33,076 nucleotides of DNA, taken from assembly GCA_001714685.2 (NCBI GenBank), contig MDTP02000009.1, forward strand, positions 1 through 33,076. The letters are read 5' to 3'. A program made the translations under genes and the position numbers. Origin of the DNA: Methanosarcina sp. Ant1. Lineage in GTDB: Archaea; Halobacteriota; Methanosarcinia; Methanosarcinales; Methanosarcinaceae. Under the pieces are notes generated by a model. That model ran no database searches. It saw only the letters and a program-made list of their open reading frames with translations, and had not been told where the DNA came from. Position 1 is the stretch's first letter; every line of letters begins with the position of its first letter. Shown in pieces: positions 24,537 to 32,686 of this stretch.

Positions 24537-25895
24537 ATGGATAGCTCAAGACCTTATTTCAACCCGGAAATCGAAGCCATGGAAAGGGGAGAACTTGACG
24601 CTCTCATCGAGGAGCGGGTGCGCTACACGGTAAAATATGCGGCAGAAAACTCCCCTTTTTACAGAAAATGGTTCGAAAAGCATGGAGTAAACCCTGCGGC
24701 TATCAAGACACATGAAGATCTTCTGGATCTTCCCGTAATTTCAGGAAAAACTATTCGAGAAAACCAGCCTCCTGAGGTTACGGAATTCATGTTCAGGAGT
24801 GTAGGTTGGGAGGACGTGTTCACTATCCATGAGACCAGCGGAACCAGCGGAACTCCGAAGAGCTTTTTCCTTACCTGGGAAGACTGGGAACGTTATGCGG
24901 AAAAGTACGCCCGTATTTTCAGGTCGCAGGGCTTCGGGCCCGGGGACAGGGTTGTTGTCTGTGCTTCTTATGGGATGAACGTGGGGGCAAACACTATGAC
25001 CCTTGCAGCCAAGCAGCTTGGCATGAGCATTATTCCTGAGGGCAAATGCACTTTCCCACTTCGTGTTATTGAAGCTTATAGGCCGACAGGCATAGTGGGC
25101 AGCGTATTCAAACTCCTGAACCTTGCCAGAAGGATGAGGGCAGCAGGTATTAATCCTCAAGAGTCAGGCGTAAATAAACTGGTTGTGGGAGGAGAAGCTT
25201 TTGCTGATGAGTCCAGAAATTACCTTTCTGAAATCTGGGGTTGTCCTGTATACAATACCTATGGGAGCACGGAAGGGACAATGTGTGGAGAGTGCAGTGA
25301 GATTTCCGGGCTGCATGTTCCAGAAGATTTTGTCCACCTTGATGTTTACGATCCCCATATTGAGAATTTTGTTCCTGACGGAGAGTGCGGAAGAGTAATC
25401 CTCAGCACACTTTTGCCTGCTGGGGCAAAAGCAGGGAACCTCCTGCTAAATTATGATACTGAAGACACCACAGTGGTGCTTACGCGCAAACCATGCCCCT
25501 GCGGAAGGACCCATATGAAAATCATGACTCCGCAGCGTGAAGCAGAAACTGTTTGGGTTGAGGGCGCTCCTTTTAACCGCGTAGATGTGGAAAGGGGTAT
25601 CTTCCAGCGCGAAAACATGGGTCATCTGACCGGAGAGTACGAAGCTTTTCTTTATGGCGGGGAAGATGAGGGAGAAACTGTACTGAGGATCAGCATGGAG
25701 TGCGAAAACCCGGATACCTGTGACAGAGATCTTATAAAAGAAAACTTCATTCACACCTTCTTCAGGTATAAGCCTCCTCTTTATCGGGCTTATGGAGAAG
25801 GCACCTTCAAGATCGTGTTTAATTTCACAGGCCCAATGGGGCTCGAGTTGAACAAGATCAAGGGTAGACCTAAGAGGCTTGTGGACCGAAGATAA
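24537..25895 (+). CDS. Coenzyme F390 synthetase-like adenylate-forming ligase
   Basis: A 452-residue member of the phenylacetate-CoA ligase (PaaK) branch of AMP-forming enzymes. The phosphate loop is TSGTSGTPKS (residues 100-109). A YNTYGSTEG block follows, then LLNYDTEDTTV with the PCPCGR cysteine motif. In methanogens this branch includes coenzyme F390 synthetase, which joins AMP or GMP to the deazaflavin F420 under oxidative conditions; the M. mazei-type homologues carry that name. Substrate assignment from sequence alone is uncertain, since aryl-acid ligases look alike. I chose ATG at 24537 with GGTG before it; the frame extends five codons upstream from a TTG. Confidence 0.8.
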   Translation: MDSSRPYFNPEIEAMERGELDALIEERVRYTVKYAAENSPFYRKWFEKHGVNPAAIKTHEDLLDLPVISGKTIRENQPPEVTEFMFRSVGWEDVFTIHETSGTSGTPKSFFLTWEDWERYAEKYARIFRSQGFGPGDRVVVCASYGMNVGANTMTLAAKQLGMSIIPEGKCTFPLRVIEAYRPTGIVGSVFKLLNLARRMRAAGINPQESGVNKLVVGGEAFADESRNYLSEIWGCPVYNTYGSTEGTMCGECSEISGLHVPEDFVHLDVYDPHIENFVPDGECGRVILSTLLPAGAKAGNLLLNYDTEDTTVVLTRKPCPCGRTHMKIMTPQREAETVWVEGAPFNRVDVERGIFQRENMGHLTGEYEAFLYGGEDEGETVLRISMECENPDTCDRDLIKENFIHTFFRYKPPLYRAYGEGTFKIVFNFTGPMGLELNKIKGRPKRLVDRR

Positions 25896-26191
25896 TGAAA
25901 AAAGGCGCTGAAACTCGCGGCAATTGTTTTTAGAAAGTCTTATTGAAAAAGAAGTCGAAATATTTTTTTTAAATTTTGCCATTTTTTTCATATTATTTAT
26001 CTTTAGCAGATAGTCTATTTCTTCTTCTGTAATAAAATTAATTATTTCCAAACATGATATTACTACAGAATGAATTGTCTATTAATCAACTCTAATATAT
26101 TAGTGATTAAGTGAAAAAAACATATATAGTAATACTTACAATATGCTAAAGTATTATCTTGTAGATAAATATGAGATTACCTGGTGATACG
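25896..26191. other. Intergenic region carrying the nikR promoter
   Basis: No gene is supported. It contains AT-rich sequence, then the TATA-like box and palindrome listed at 26121-26156. Confidence 0.5.
26121..26156 (+). promoter_or_regulatory. nikR TATA box and 8-11-8 palindromic operator candidate
   Basis: CATATATAG (26121-26129) is a TATA-like box. It is followed at once by TAATACTT (26130-26137) and AAGTATTA (26149-26156), perfect inverted arms with an 11-base spacer. A repressor here would block the start site, which should fall at about 26150. NikR is known to bind long-spaced palindromes in bacteria, so self-regulation is a fair inference. Confidence 0.6.
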
Positions 26192-26614
26192 ATGGAAACA
26201 GAACTTATGAGGATAGGGGTTTCCCTTCCCGATACCCTTCTGGGTAAATTTGATGAGATTATCGAAAAAAGAGGTTATTCTTCCCGTTCGGAAGGCATAA
26301 GGGACGCCATCAGGAGTTATATTTCCTATTACGAGTGGATGGGTGACATTAAAGGCAATCGTGTCGGAACAGTTGCGGTTATTTACGACCACACAAAACG
26401 TGGTCTTTCAAACGCCCTTGCAGATATCCAGCATCACTACTCTCACCTGATAAAGTCCTCCGTGCATATCCACCTCGATCATGACAACTGTTTTGAAGTA
26501 GTTGTTCTGGACGGGGATGGCGAAGAAATCAAAGAGCTTGCCGAAGCTATAATGTCCCTCAAAGGGGTAAAATTCTCAAAGCTTACAACTGTAGCATCAA
26601 ACGAAAAGATGTGA
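26192..26614 (+). CDS. nikR: Nickel-responsive regulator NikR
   Basis: A 140-residue regulator. An N-terminal ribbon-helix-helix DNA-binding domain ([34 protein letters not shown]) is followed by a C-terminal ACT-like nickel-binding domain. The nickel ligands of E. coli NikR (H76, H87, H89, C95) line up by spacing with H81, H92, H94 and C100 here, in [20 protein letters not shown] and the following NC. I chose ATG at 26192 because GGTGATACG precedes it, so a longer frame with seven more codons is not used. Nickel control fits the nearby Ni-Fe hydrogenase operon. It is convergent with ech. Confidence 0.93.
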   Translation: METELMRIGVSLPDTLLGKFDEIIEKRGYSSRSEGIRDAIRSYISYYEWMGDIKGNRVGTVAVIYDHTKRGLSNALADIQHHYSHLIKSSVHIHLDHDNCFEVVVLDGDGEEIKELAEAIMSLKGVKFSKLTTVASNEKM

Positions 26615-26698
26615 ACCCTCAGTTAAATGATATGAATCAATAATTCAAAGCATTGAAAAGTCAAGCTGAGGAATAGGGAAAAATCTTCTCGGTTTTCC

Positions 26699-27055
26699 CT
26701 ATTTAAGTTTTCCCAAAGTGATCTTCATACGCTTCAGGAGCAGGCTCTCGAATTCTATGAGATCGTCGATCTGGAAACTTTGTTCTCTTCGCGAGCCCAC
26801 CATACCTCCTTCTTTTAAAAGTTTAAGGTGATATGAAAGGGCCGAATGCTTTTAATTCGTAGTTCCACAAGGACACATACGCAGAGGCTCTGGACTTTCA
26901 GAGCTTTGTGAATCATTTGGCTGCGGGGTCTGCAAATACCTTGAACGAGCCAACTATTTCTTCCATATCTTTATTCATTGCCGTATGAAAGGTTTCAAGC
27001 ATGTCTTCTGAAGGGAGTAAGCATCCCTTACTTTTATCATTTTCTTCTCTGACAT
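26699..27055 (-). pseudogene. Decayed ArsR-family metal regulator
   Basis: On the minus strand an ArsR-like regulator can be pieced together across three frame changes. The pieces are MSEKKMIKVRD..., then MLETFHTAMNKDMEEIVGSF followed by KVFADP, then MIHKALKVQSLCVCVLVEL, then KHSALSYHLKLLKEGGMVGS and so on to the stop at 26701-26699. The reading frames go 27055, 27002, 26916 and back to the first. LCVCVLVEL is the metal-site motif of the family, and HSALSYHLKLLKEGG is its recognition helix. An AGGTGG ribosome binding site still precedes the first ATG. It once was about 118 residues, a normal ArsR length. Confidence 0.78.
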
Positions 27056-27421
27056 TTCTTCCACCTGGCGATCAATTAGAGTGAAGCATGTCGTTATTTT
27101 TCAATTTATTTTCTAAAGCTTCCAGTTACCTCTCGTATATTAAATTGATTTGTTGTTCAATCCTACTAAGAGTTTATTAAAAGAGTTTGATCTGCCATTT
27201 ACAAATGAACTTCTCAGAAAGATTTGAACATTGAAGATCTCCAGTCATCAAGATATTGATTTTAATTCACAATTAAATCAATTTGATACTCGGAGAGGTA
27301 TTAAGAAGGAGTCATTTCCTTTCCCTAAGTACAGTTGTCCTAACTGTTCCACTTATCCTGAAAGGAATCATAACATTGTACAATTACAAAACGGAAATAC
27401 AAGAGCTTAAAAAAATGTAAT

Positions 27422-27461
27422 ATTTATCAACATGATCTATCATTTATCAACATGATCTATC
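27422..27461. repeat. Two head-to-tail copies of a 20-bp sequence
   Basis: Two exact copies lie at 27422-27441 and 27442-27461. The unit begins ATTTATCAAC and ends ATGATCTATC. It is AT-rich with no flanking structure. Confidence 0.8.
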
Positions 27462-27607
27462 AAAAATAGAGAAAATTAAATTTTAGTTAGCCATATGAAA
27501 TAGCGAAAAGCCCTTTATATAAAACGGCCATTTGCGCTATTCCAAGCCAGCGCTAACAAAAAATAAGTAGCAGCCTAATAAAAAAAGAATTAATTAAAAT
27601 TAAATTC

Positions 27608-27967
27608 TTATTTTGGAGGCGCTGCTTTTGGAGTGTCTACTTTTGGAACCAATATTTTAATATACTCTTTTGCACCCGTTTTTGCTCTTTCATTAGATAT
27701 TATTATACAATCTTTTGGGCAACTAGTAACGCATTCAGTGCACATAATGCATCTAAATACATTAAGTTCCCACTTTTTTTCGTCTTTAGTAACTTTTATT
27801 GCATCCGGGGGACATTTCTTTTGACATATCCCGCAGAGAATACAGTTTTCAGGATTGAAAACAATCTTTCCTTTAAACTCTGCATAAGGTGCCCTTATCT
27901 CGAAGGGGTAAAGTCTGGTAGCAGGTTTACGAGAAATATTTGTTAGTACAAGGTTTAGCATGCCCAT
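27608..27967 (-). CDS. echF: Ech hydrogenase ferredoxin-like subunit
   Basis: A 119-residue polyferredoxin-type subunit that carries electrons between ferredoxin and the hydrogenase core. Two [4Fe-4S] motifs are clear: C42, C45, C48, C52 (CILCGICQKKC) and C73, C76, C79, C83 (CIMCTECVTSC). The tail is rich in proline, alanine and lysine. It is the last gene of the operon, 16 bases after echE, with AAGGGTGATATA before the ATG. It is homologous to NuoI of complex I. Confidence 0.95.
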   Translation of the reverse strand: MGMLNLVLTNISRKPATRLYPFEIRAPYAEFKGKIVFNPENCILCGICQKKCPPDAIKVTKDEKKWELNVFRCIMCTECVTSCPKDCIIISNERAKTGAKEYIKILVPKVDTPKAAPPK

Positions 27968-27983
27968 TATATCACCCTTCCTT

Positions 27984-29060
27984 TTATCTTTCAGTGCAGC
28001 TAATGCAGGGATCTATAGTAAGTACAACTATAGGGACATCAGCAAGTTTTATGCCCGGGAGTGTCAGCAACAGCGAAGGTATATTTGCAAAGGTAGGGGT
28101 CCTTATTTTAAGTCTTTCCAGGTTTTTAGTACCTTTACCTTTCACATAATATACAACTTCACCTCTAGGCTGCTCTGTCCTCATAATCGCTTCACCGGTA
28201 GGGAAGCCTTTTATGGGTGTTGTAATCTCACCATTAGGCATCTTGGAGATCGCATTTCTTAACAATTTAAATGAATCATATAATTCAGTGATTCTTACTT
28301 TAGTTCTGGCGTAACAATCTCCATCTTTTTCGACGGCTGGCTTAAAACCGAGATCCTTATATATATCCCAGTCTGCTGATTCTCTTAGGTCAATGCTGTT
28401 CCCACTTCCTCTAAGTGTAGGGCCAGCAGTTCCAGCCTCATATGCGAGTTGCTTTGACATTGTAGCTAATCCCACAAGTCTTTGCTTTACTGAGTAATTA
28501 TTCACGAACACTTTTTCAAGATCTTTAACTTGAGGTTCCACAGTATCGCACATTTTCAGAATAAGATCAATATGTTCTTTAGTCAGATCTTTGCTAGCTC
28601 CTCCGACTTTGGAGATTGAATGTATAACTCTGTTTCCAGTGATTCTCTCCAATACATCTAATACTGTCTCTCTGTACTTCCAGCACTCATAAAAGAGACT
28701 TTCAAATCCAAAACCATCGGCAAACAGGCCAAGCCAAAGGAGGTGACTATGAACTCTATTGAGTTCACCAATTATCACTCTTATATACTGCGCTCTTTCA
28801 GGGATTTCGACATCGAATAGTTTTTCGACTGCCATTGTATAAGTTATACCATGGAGGGCACTGCATATCCCACATATTCTTTCACAAATATAGGTTGTTT
28901 GATTATAGTCCTTTGTGTCTATGAACTTCTCAAGCCCTCTGTGCACGTAGCCCAGTGAGGGAAGTGCTCCAACAACAACATCGTTGTCAATTTCAAGTTT
29001 TAACGATACTGGTTCGGGTAAAACGGGATGTTGAGGACCAAAAGGTATTACAGTTGTCAT
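27984..29060 (-). CDS. echE: Ech hydrogenase large [NiFe] subunit
   Basis: This 358-residue subunit carries the Ni-Fe active site where H2 is made or consumed. The two metal-binding cysteine pairs are R61-ICGIC (C63, C66) near the N-terminus and DPCISC (C352, C355) at the end. The protein stops three residues after the last cysteine (TER), so it lacks the C-terminal extension that a protease removes in most [NiFe] hydrogenases, as described for CooH and Ech-type enzymes. It is homologous to NuoD. GAGGAGAATCAC lies before the ATG, 22 bases after echD. Confidence 0.97.
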   Translation of the reverse strand: MTTVIPFGPQHPVLPEPVSLKLEIDNDVVVGALPSLGYVHRGLEKFIDTKDYNQTTYICERICGICSALHGITYTMAVEKLFDVEIPERAQYIRVIIGELNRVHSHLLWLGLFADGFGFESLFYECWKYRETVLDVLERITGNRVIHSISKVGGASKDLTKEHIDLILKMCDTVEPQVKDLEKVFVNNYSVKQRLVGLATMSKQLAYEAGTAGPTLRGSGNSIDLRESADWDIYKDLGFKPAVEKDGDCYARTKVRITELYDSFKLLRNAISKMPNGEITTPIKGFPTGEAIMRTEQPRGEVVYYVKGKGTKNLERLKIRTPTFANIPSLLLTLPGIKLADVPIVVLTIDPCISCTER

Positions 29061-29082
29061 GTGATTCTCCTCTCAAATTGCT

Positions 29083-29433
29083 TTAAGCCAGGGGTGCTTT
29101 TGGACTGTTTGGTGTTAAGTAAAGGTGGCCTTTGAAGTCAATTGCTAAACCTTCGAAAGTCAATCCGAAGAGATCCTGGTACTCATTCTCGATCAAGAGT
29201 GCACATAGATAAATGCCTGACACACTCTTGGGTTTCTCACCTGGTTTCACAAAGTACCTTAGATTTTTTAGCTTGTAATCTTTGTCAAAGATATATATAA
29301 AATCGTGGCCATCGTTAGCTTTAAGGCATATCATAGTAGCATATCGATAGCCATCATTTTTTAAACCCTCAACAGTTTTTAATAACTCTGCACCGTTTTT
29401 TATTTCTGTGGCCTCTATGGTATTCTCAAGCAT
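29083..29433 (-). CDS. echD: Ech hydrogenase NuoC-like subunit
   Basis: A 116-residue soluble subunit related to NuoC (30-kDa subunit of complex I). The core LLKTVEGLKNDGYRYATMIC, FVKPGEKPKSVSGIYLCALLIENEY and QDLFGLTFEGLAID are visible. It lacks metal motifs and probably has a structural role in the catalytic arm. Its ATG overlaps the end of echC by eight bases, and GAGGTG sits before the start. It is part of the ech operon. Confidence 0.93.
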   Translation of the reverse strand: MLENTIEATEIKNGAELLKTVEGLKNDGYRYATMICLKANDGHDFIYIFDKDYKLKNLRYFVKPGEKPKSVSGIYLCALLIENEYQDLFGLTFEGLAIDFKGHLYLTPNSPKAPLA

Positions 29434-29896
29434 TTGATGGCACCTCGTTTCCTTTCAATTTTACTTCTTTTCCTTTGATTTTACCTTGGCTCTTACTTTC
29501 AAGTATTGAAAGTGCTGCTACTACTCCATCAAGTATGGCTTCAGGCCTTGGGCAGCATCCGGGGACATATGCATCTACTGGTATGATCTGGTCCACTCCG
29601 CCTATTACATTATAGCAGTCATGGAAAATCCCGCCAGTAGATGCACAGGCACCTACTGCTAAAACAACTTTGGGATCGGGGATCTGGTTATAGATGTTCT
29701 TAAGCACATTTACATTTTTATAATTAATCGAGCCCGTAACCACCATTATATCAGCTTGCTTTGGAGTACCTATGTTTAAAACACCAAATCTTTCAGCATC
29801 ATATAGAGGAGTAAGACAAGCTACGACTTCAATATCACAGCCATTGCAACTGTTGCAATTCACGTGTATAATCCATGGGGATTTTGCTAAACTCAT
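29426..29896 (-). CDS. echC: Ech hydrogenase small subunit (NuoB-like)
   Basis: A 156-residue iron-sulfur subunit holding the [4Fe-4S] cluster nearest the Ni-Fe site. CNSCNGCDIEVVAC near the N-terminus, VGACASTGGI in the middle and DAYVPGCCPRPEAI near the end are the NuoB-type cysteine motifs. The frame is open ten codons further upstream, but GAGGGATATC lies directly before ATG at 29896, so I use that start; this leaves 13 bases after echB. Confidence 0.95.
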   Translation of the reverse strand: MSLAKSPWIIHVNCNSCNGCDIEVVACLTPLYDAERFGVLNIGTPKQADIMVVTGSINYKNVNVLKNIYNQIPDPKVVLAVGACASTGGIFHDCYNVIGGVDQIIPVDAYVPGCCPRPEAILDGVVAALSILESKSQGKIKGKEVKLKGNEVPSNA

Positions 29897-29909
29897 GATA
29901 TCCCTCATT

Positions 29910-30776
29910 TTATAATTTGACTCCACTAAAGTACAGGAACGCTATGTTTACAATGGAAATTCCCAGTAGGAATGTCCAACTCAATTTGAGCATCCATTGC
30001 CAGTATATTCTTGCAGTAATGTTGTCTATAACAATTACAAGCAAGAAAGCAGCAGTTGAGAGAAGGAAACCTATCAATGGGTTTACTGTCCAGAATACAA
30101 AAAGAAGTCCTGTTAAAAACACGTATTCGTAGAAATGTGCAACCTCAATAATAGCAAATCCCGGTCCTGAATATTCTGTAAGCATGCCTTTAACCAATTC
30201 CTGATGAGCATGGTGAGAGGTTGAATAGTCAAAAGGTGATTTTTTTAATTTTATATTCAGAACAAATATCATTGCTATGAATATAAGAGGTGTATAAGCC
30301 AGGAGAGGGGTCGATGCATCTACCACTGCAGATAATTTAAAGGTGCCGGTAAGCAGGTATATTGCAAGAGCGTATAAAATTAAAATTGGCTCATAAGCCA
30401 GTATAGCCATAATTTCCCTTGAACTTCCTATTCTGGCGTATGGAGAACCAGTGCTCATTCCTCCTACAACGAGTGCTATCGAAGCTACTGTGTATACGAA
30501 TATTATCATCAAAATATCTTGTCTGAAAATTAACATCAAGAGGCTCAAAACTATAAAGACTAAGTACACGACTACGAAAAAGTTTTGAGACTTATTTACA
30601 ACCATGTTGTCTTTACTGAGAAGCTTCCTGACATCATAGTATGGCTGCAAAAGAGGAGGACCAACTCTACCTTGCAATCTTGCAGTAATTCTCCTATCAA
30701 TTCCTGCAGCTAGACAGCCGACGATAGGAGCAACAATTAAAACAAGAATAGCGATTAGAACATCGTTCATATTCAT
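29910..30776 (-). CDS. echB: Ech hydrogenase NuoH-like membrane subunit
   Basis: A 288-residue membrane protein with about eight helices, homologous to NuoH, linking the catalytic arm to the ion channel. Visible blocks are IDRRITARLQGRVGPPLLQPYYD, GSPYARIGSSREIMAILAYEP and KSPFDYSTSHHAHQELVKGMLTEYSG, the last matching the quinone-site loop region in complex I. Its ATG overlaps the stop of echA by four bases (ATGA), with GGAGGGAT before it, so the two are translationally coupled. Confidence 0.96.
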   Translation of the reverse strand: MNMNDVLIAILVLIVAPIVGCLAAGIDRRITARLQGRVGPPLLQPYYDVRKLLSKDNMVVNKSQNFFVVVYLVFIVLSLLMLIFRQDILMIIFVYTVASIALVVGGMSTGSPYARIGSSREIMAILAYEPILILYALAIYLLTGTFKLSAVVDASTPLLAYTPLIFIAMIFVLNIKLKKSPFDYSTSHHAHQELVKGMLTEYSGPGFAIIEVAHFYEYVFLTGLLFVFWTVNPLIGFLLSTAAFLLVIVIDNITARIYWQWMLKLSWTFLLGISIVNIAFLYFSGVKL

Positions 30777-32686
30777 AGTATCCCTCCTGCTAATGCAATT
30801 ATAATCAGCAATATGGAAATTACGTACCCGAGTGTTGTAAGTTTGTTTTCACCAAATGTATTTTGAAGATAAATGTTAGAGGCACTACTTTTCTCGTAAC
30901 TGCAAAGTCCATTTCTGAACATTAATCCATCCTTTTCAAGGTTGTTTTCCCCACACATATAATAGTTAGCTGTACGGGGAGTGAACATATTTTTGGTAAC
31001 GAAATAGATCAGAATGGCCAGAGCAAGCACTATGAATATTGCTGCGTAAGCAAATGCCCCTATTTCAGAGGTAAACTGTCCAGCTTGTCCTGAAACAGCA
31101 GGAGCAATGTTTAGCAAAACCTCAACCTGAGGTTTAATGAAGTAATCATATATTGTGAATACAAAAATACTTGTAACTACAATACATAATCCAAGGAACG
31201 ATAGTGGGAAGTATGTTTCCAGTTTTGCATGGTGAACTGCATTTTTGTCCATGGTAGATGATAATACTGTTCCAAGCCACTTAGCATAATATACTGTGGT
31301 GAGTGCACTGCCAAGTATAAGGAATATTATGACAATAGGGTTGCTTGAAGCAGCTTCCATTGACACCCATTTTGTAAGCAATACCCCAAAAGGAGGTAAT
31401 AGCATGGATACCATTGCCAGAGATATGAGCACAGCAAGAAGAGGAGCCTTTTTTATTAATCCTGACATATCTTCGATATCTCTGCTTCCTATGGTGTGTT
31501 CAATTTCACCTGTACAGAGGAACAGAAGGGCTTTCGATATGGCGTGGAATAGAATAAGCATAATCGCAGCAGCTACAGCCAGAGGAGTGCCGATTCCAGC
31601 ACTTGCAATAATTAATCCTAGGTTTGCAATAGTAGAATATGCAAGCACTCTTTTAGCATTTCTTTGAGATAAGGCTAAAGCTGAACACATGACAAAAGTA
31701 AAGGCTCCGTAAATAGCAATTGCCGTTCCGAGAGTTGTGCCCGCAAAAGCAGGTACAAGCTTGACAATTAGGAAAACACCTGCATTTACCATCGTGCTTG
31801 AGTGCAGTAAGGCAGAAACCGGAGTGGGAGCTACCATCGCGCCTAAGAGCCAGCTCTGGAAAGGCATCTGGGCAGATTTTGCAAAGCCTGCAATACAGAG
31901 TAAGGCAACAGGAAGAGCTATGAGAGCCGCTGTTGTACTGGTTCCAACACTAGTTCCAATTCCAGAAAGGGTAGCTATATCAAATTTAGTACCTAGCAGA
32001 ATAATGGCTCCCGCAAAAGTAATTCCACCAACCAGGTTTAATGCTAGAGCTCTGAAACCATTATTTATTCCTTCTTCATCCTGGTTGTATGAGATCAACA
32101 CGAATGAACAAAGAGTTGTGATTTCCCAGAAAAGAAACAGCCATCCTAGTGTGTCAACCATGACCAGGCCGTTCATGGCTGCTAAGAAGAAGCTCATAGT
32201 AAAGTAAAATGTTTTTTGCCTATTCAGATGTCTGTGTTCCTCATAGTGGTCCATGTATCCAGTTGCGAATAATATGATCGCCGTACCGATAACATTCACA
32301 ATTAATATCATGACCTGAGAAAATTGATCAATATTAAAAAAAGCACTTTCAATTTCTGCAACATTAAAATGAGAGTAAACTGCTAAAGCTGCTGAAATTG
32401 CTATTAGTGCAAGTGTAGGCCAGTTTTTATGTTTTGCTGATACATAAAATACAAATAGTATTATTAGTGCTTCGAGTATAAGGACAATAGATTCGAACGT
32501 TGCAAAACTTGATCCAGCTACCTCAACTTTCCCAGTTCCATCCAATACTAACATAATTGAAAGAACTGTTCCTACTATGAAAAAAGCCCACGCGAGGATT
32601 TTATATAACGATTTGGGGAGGGCTACGAATAATAACGAAAAAAGTATAGGTGCTGCAATTAATAGCATAATGGTGGTATTCAACAT
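30773..32686 (-). CDS. echA: Ech hydrogenase NuoL-like ion-translocating subunit
   Basis: A 637-residue membrane protein with about 14-16 helices, homologous to NuoL/MrpA antiporter-type subunits. The helical core has the lysine/glutamate motifs seen in this family, such as FYFTMSFFLAAMNGLVMVDT, FLFWEITTLCSFVLI, MPFQSWLLGAMVAPTPVSALLHSSTMVNAGVF and RNAKRVLAYSTIANLG. It is the first gene of the operon, and GGAGGAATATCT lies before the ATG. Ion pumping (proton or sodium) is driven by electron flow from ferredoxin to H2 or back. Confidence 0.96.
   Translation of the reverse strand: MLNTTIMLLIAAPILFSLLFVALPKSLYKILAWAFFIVGTVLSIMLVLDGTGKVEVAGSSFATFESIVLILEALIILFVFYVSAKHKNWPTLALIAISAALAVYSHFNVAEIESAFFNIDQFSQVMILIVNVIGTAIILFATGYMDHYEEHRHLNRQKTFYFTMSFFLAAMNGLVMVDTLGWLFLFWEITTLCSFVLISYNQDEEGINNGFRALALNLVGGITFAGAIILLGTKFDIATLSGIGTSVGTSTTAALIALPVALLCIAGFAKSAQMPFQSWLLGAMVAPTPVSALLHSSTMVNAGVFLIVKLVPAFAGTTLGTAIAIYGAFTFVMCSALALSQRNAKRVLAYSTIANLGLIIASAGIGTPLAVAAAIMLILFHAISKALLFLCTGEIEHTIGSRDIEDMSGLIKKAPLLAVLISLAMVSMLLPPFGVLLTKWVSMEAASSNPIVIIFLILGSALTTVYYAKWLGTVLSSTMDKNAVHHAKLETYFPLSFLGLCIVVTSIFVFTIYDYFIKPQVEVLLNIAPAVSGQAGQFTSEIGAFAYAAIFIVLALAILIYFVTKNMFTPRTANYYMCGENNLEKDGLMFRNGLCSYEKSSASNIYLQNTFGENKLTTLGYVISILLIIIALAGGIL

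Larger units (their letters stand above)
26615..27607. other. Long intergenic stretch between nikR and echF with gene relics
   Basis: 993 bases without an intact gene. It holds a broken ArsR-type gene (26699-27055), a 20-bp tandem repeat (27422-27461) and the end of the ech transcript, with a T-rich tract on the minus strand near 27580-27588 that may act as a terminator. Confidence 0.6.

Noticed and set aside
25446-26051. 201-codon frame opposite the ligase gene
   Set aside because: It is largely antisense to a gene with clear adenylate-forming motifs and lacks its own family features.
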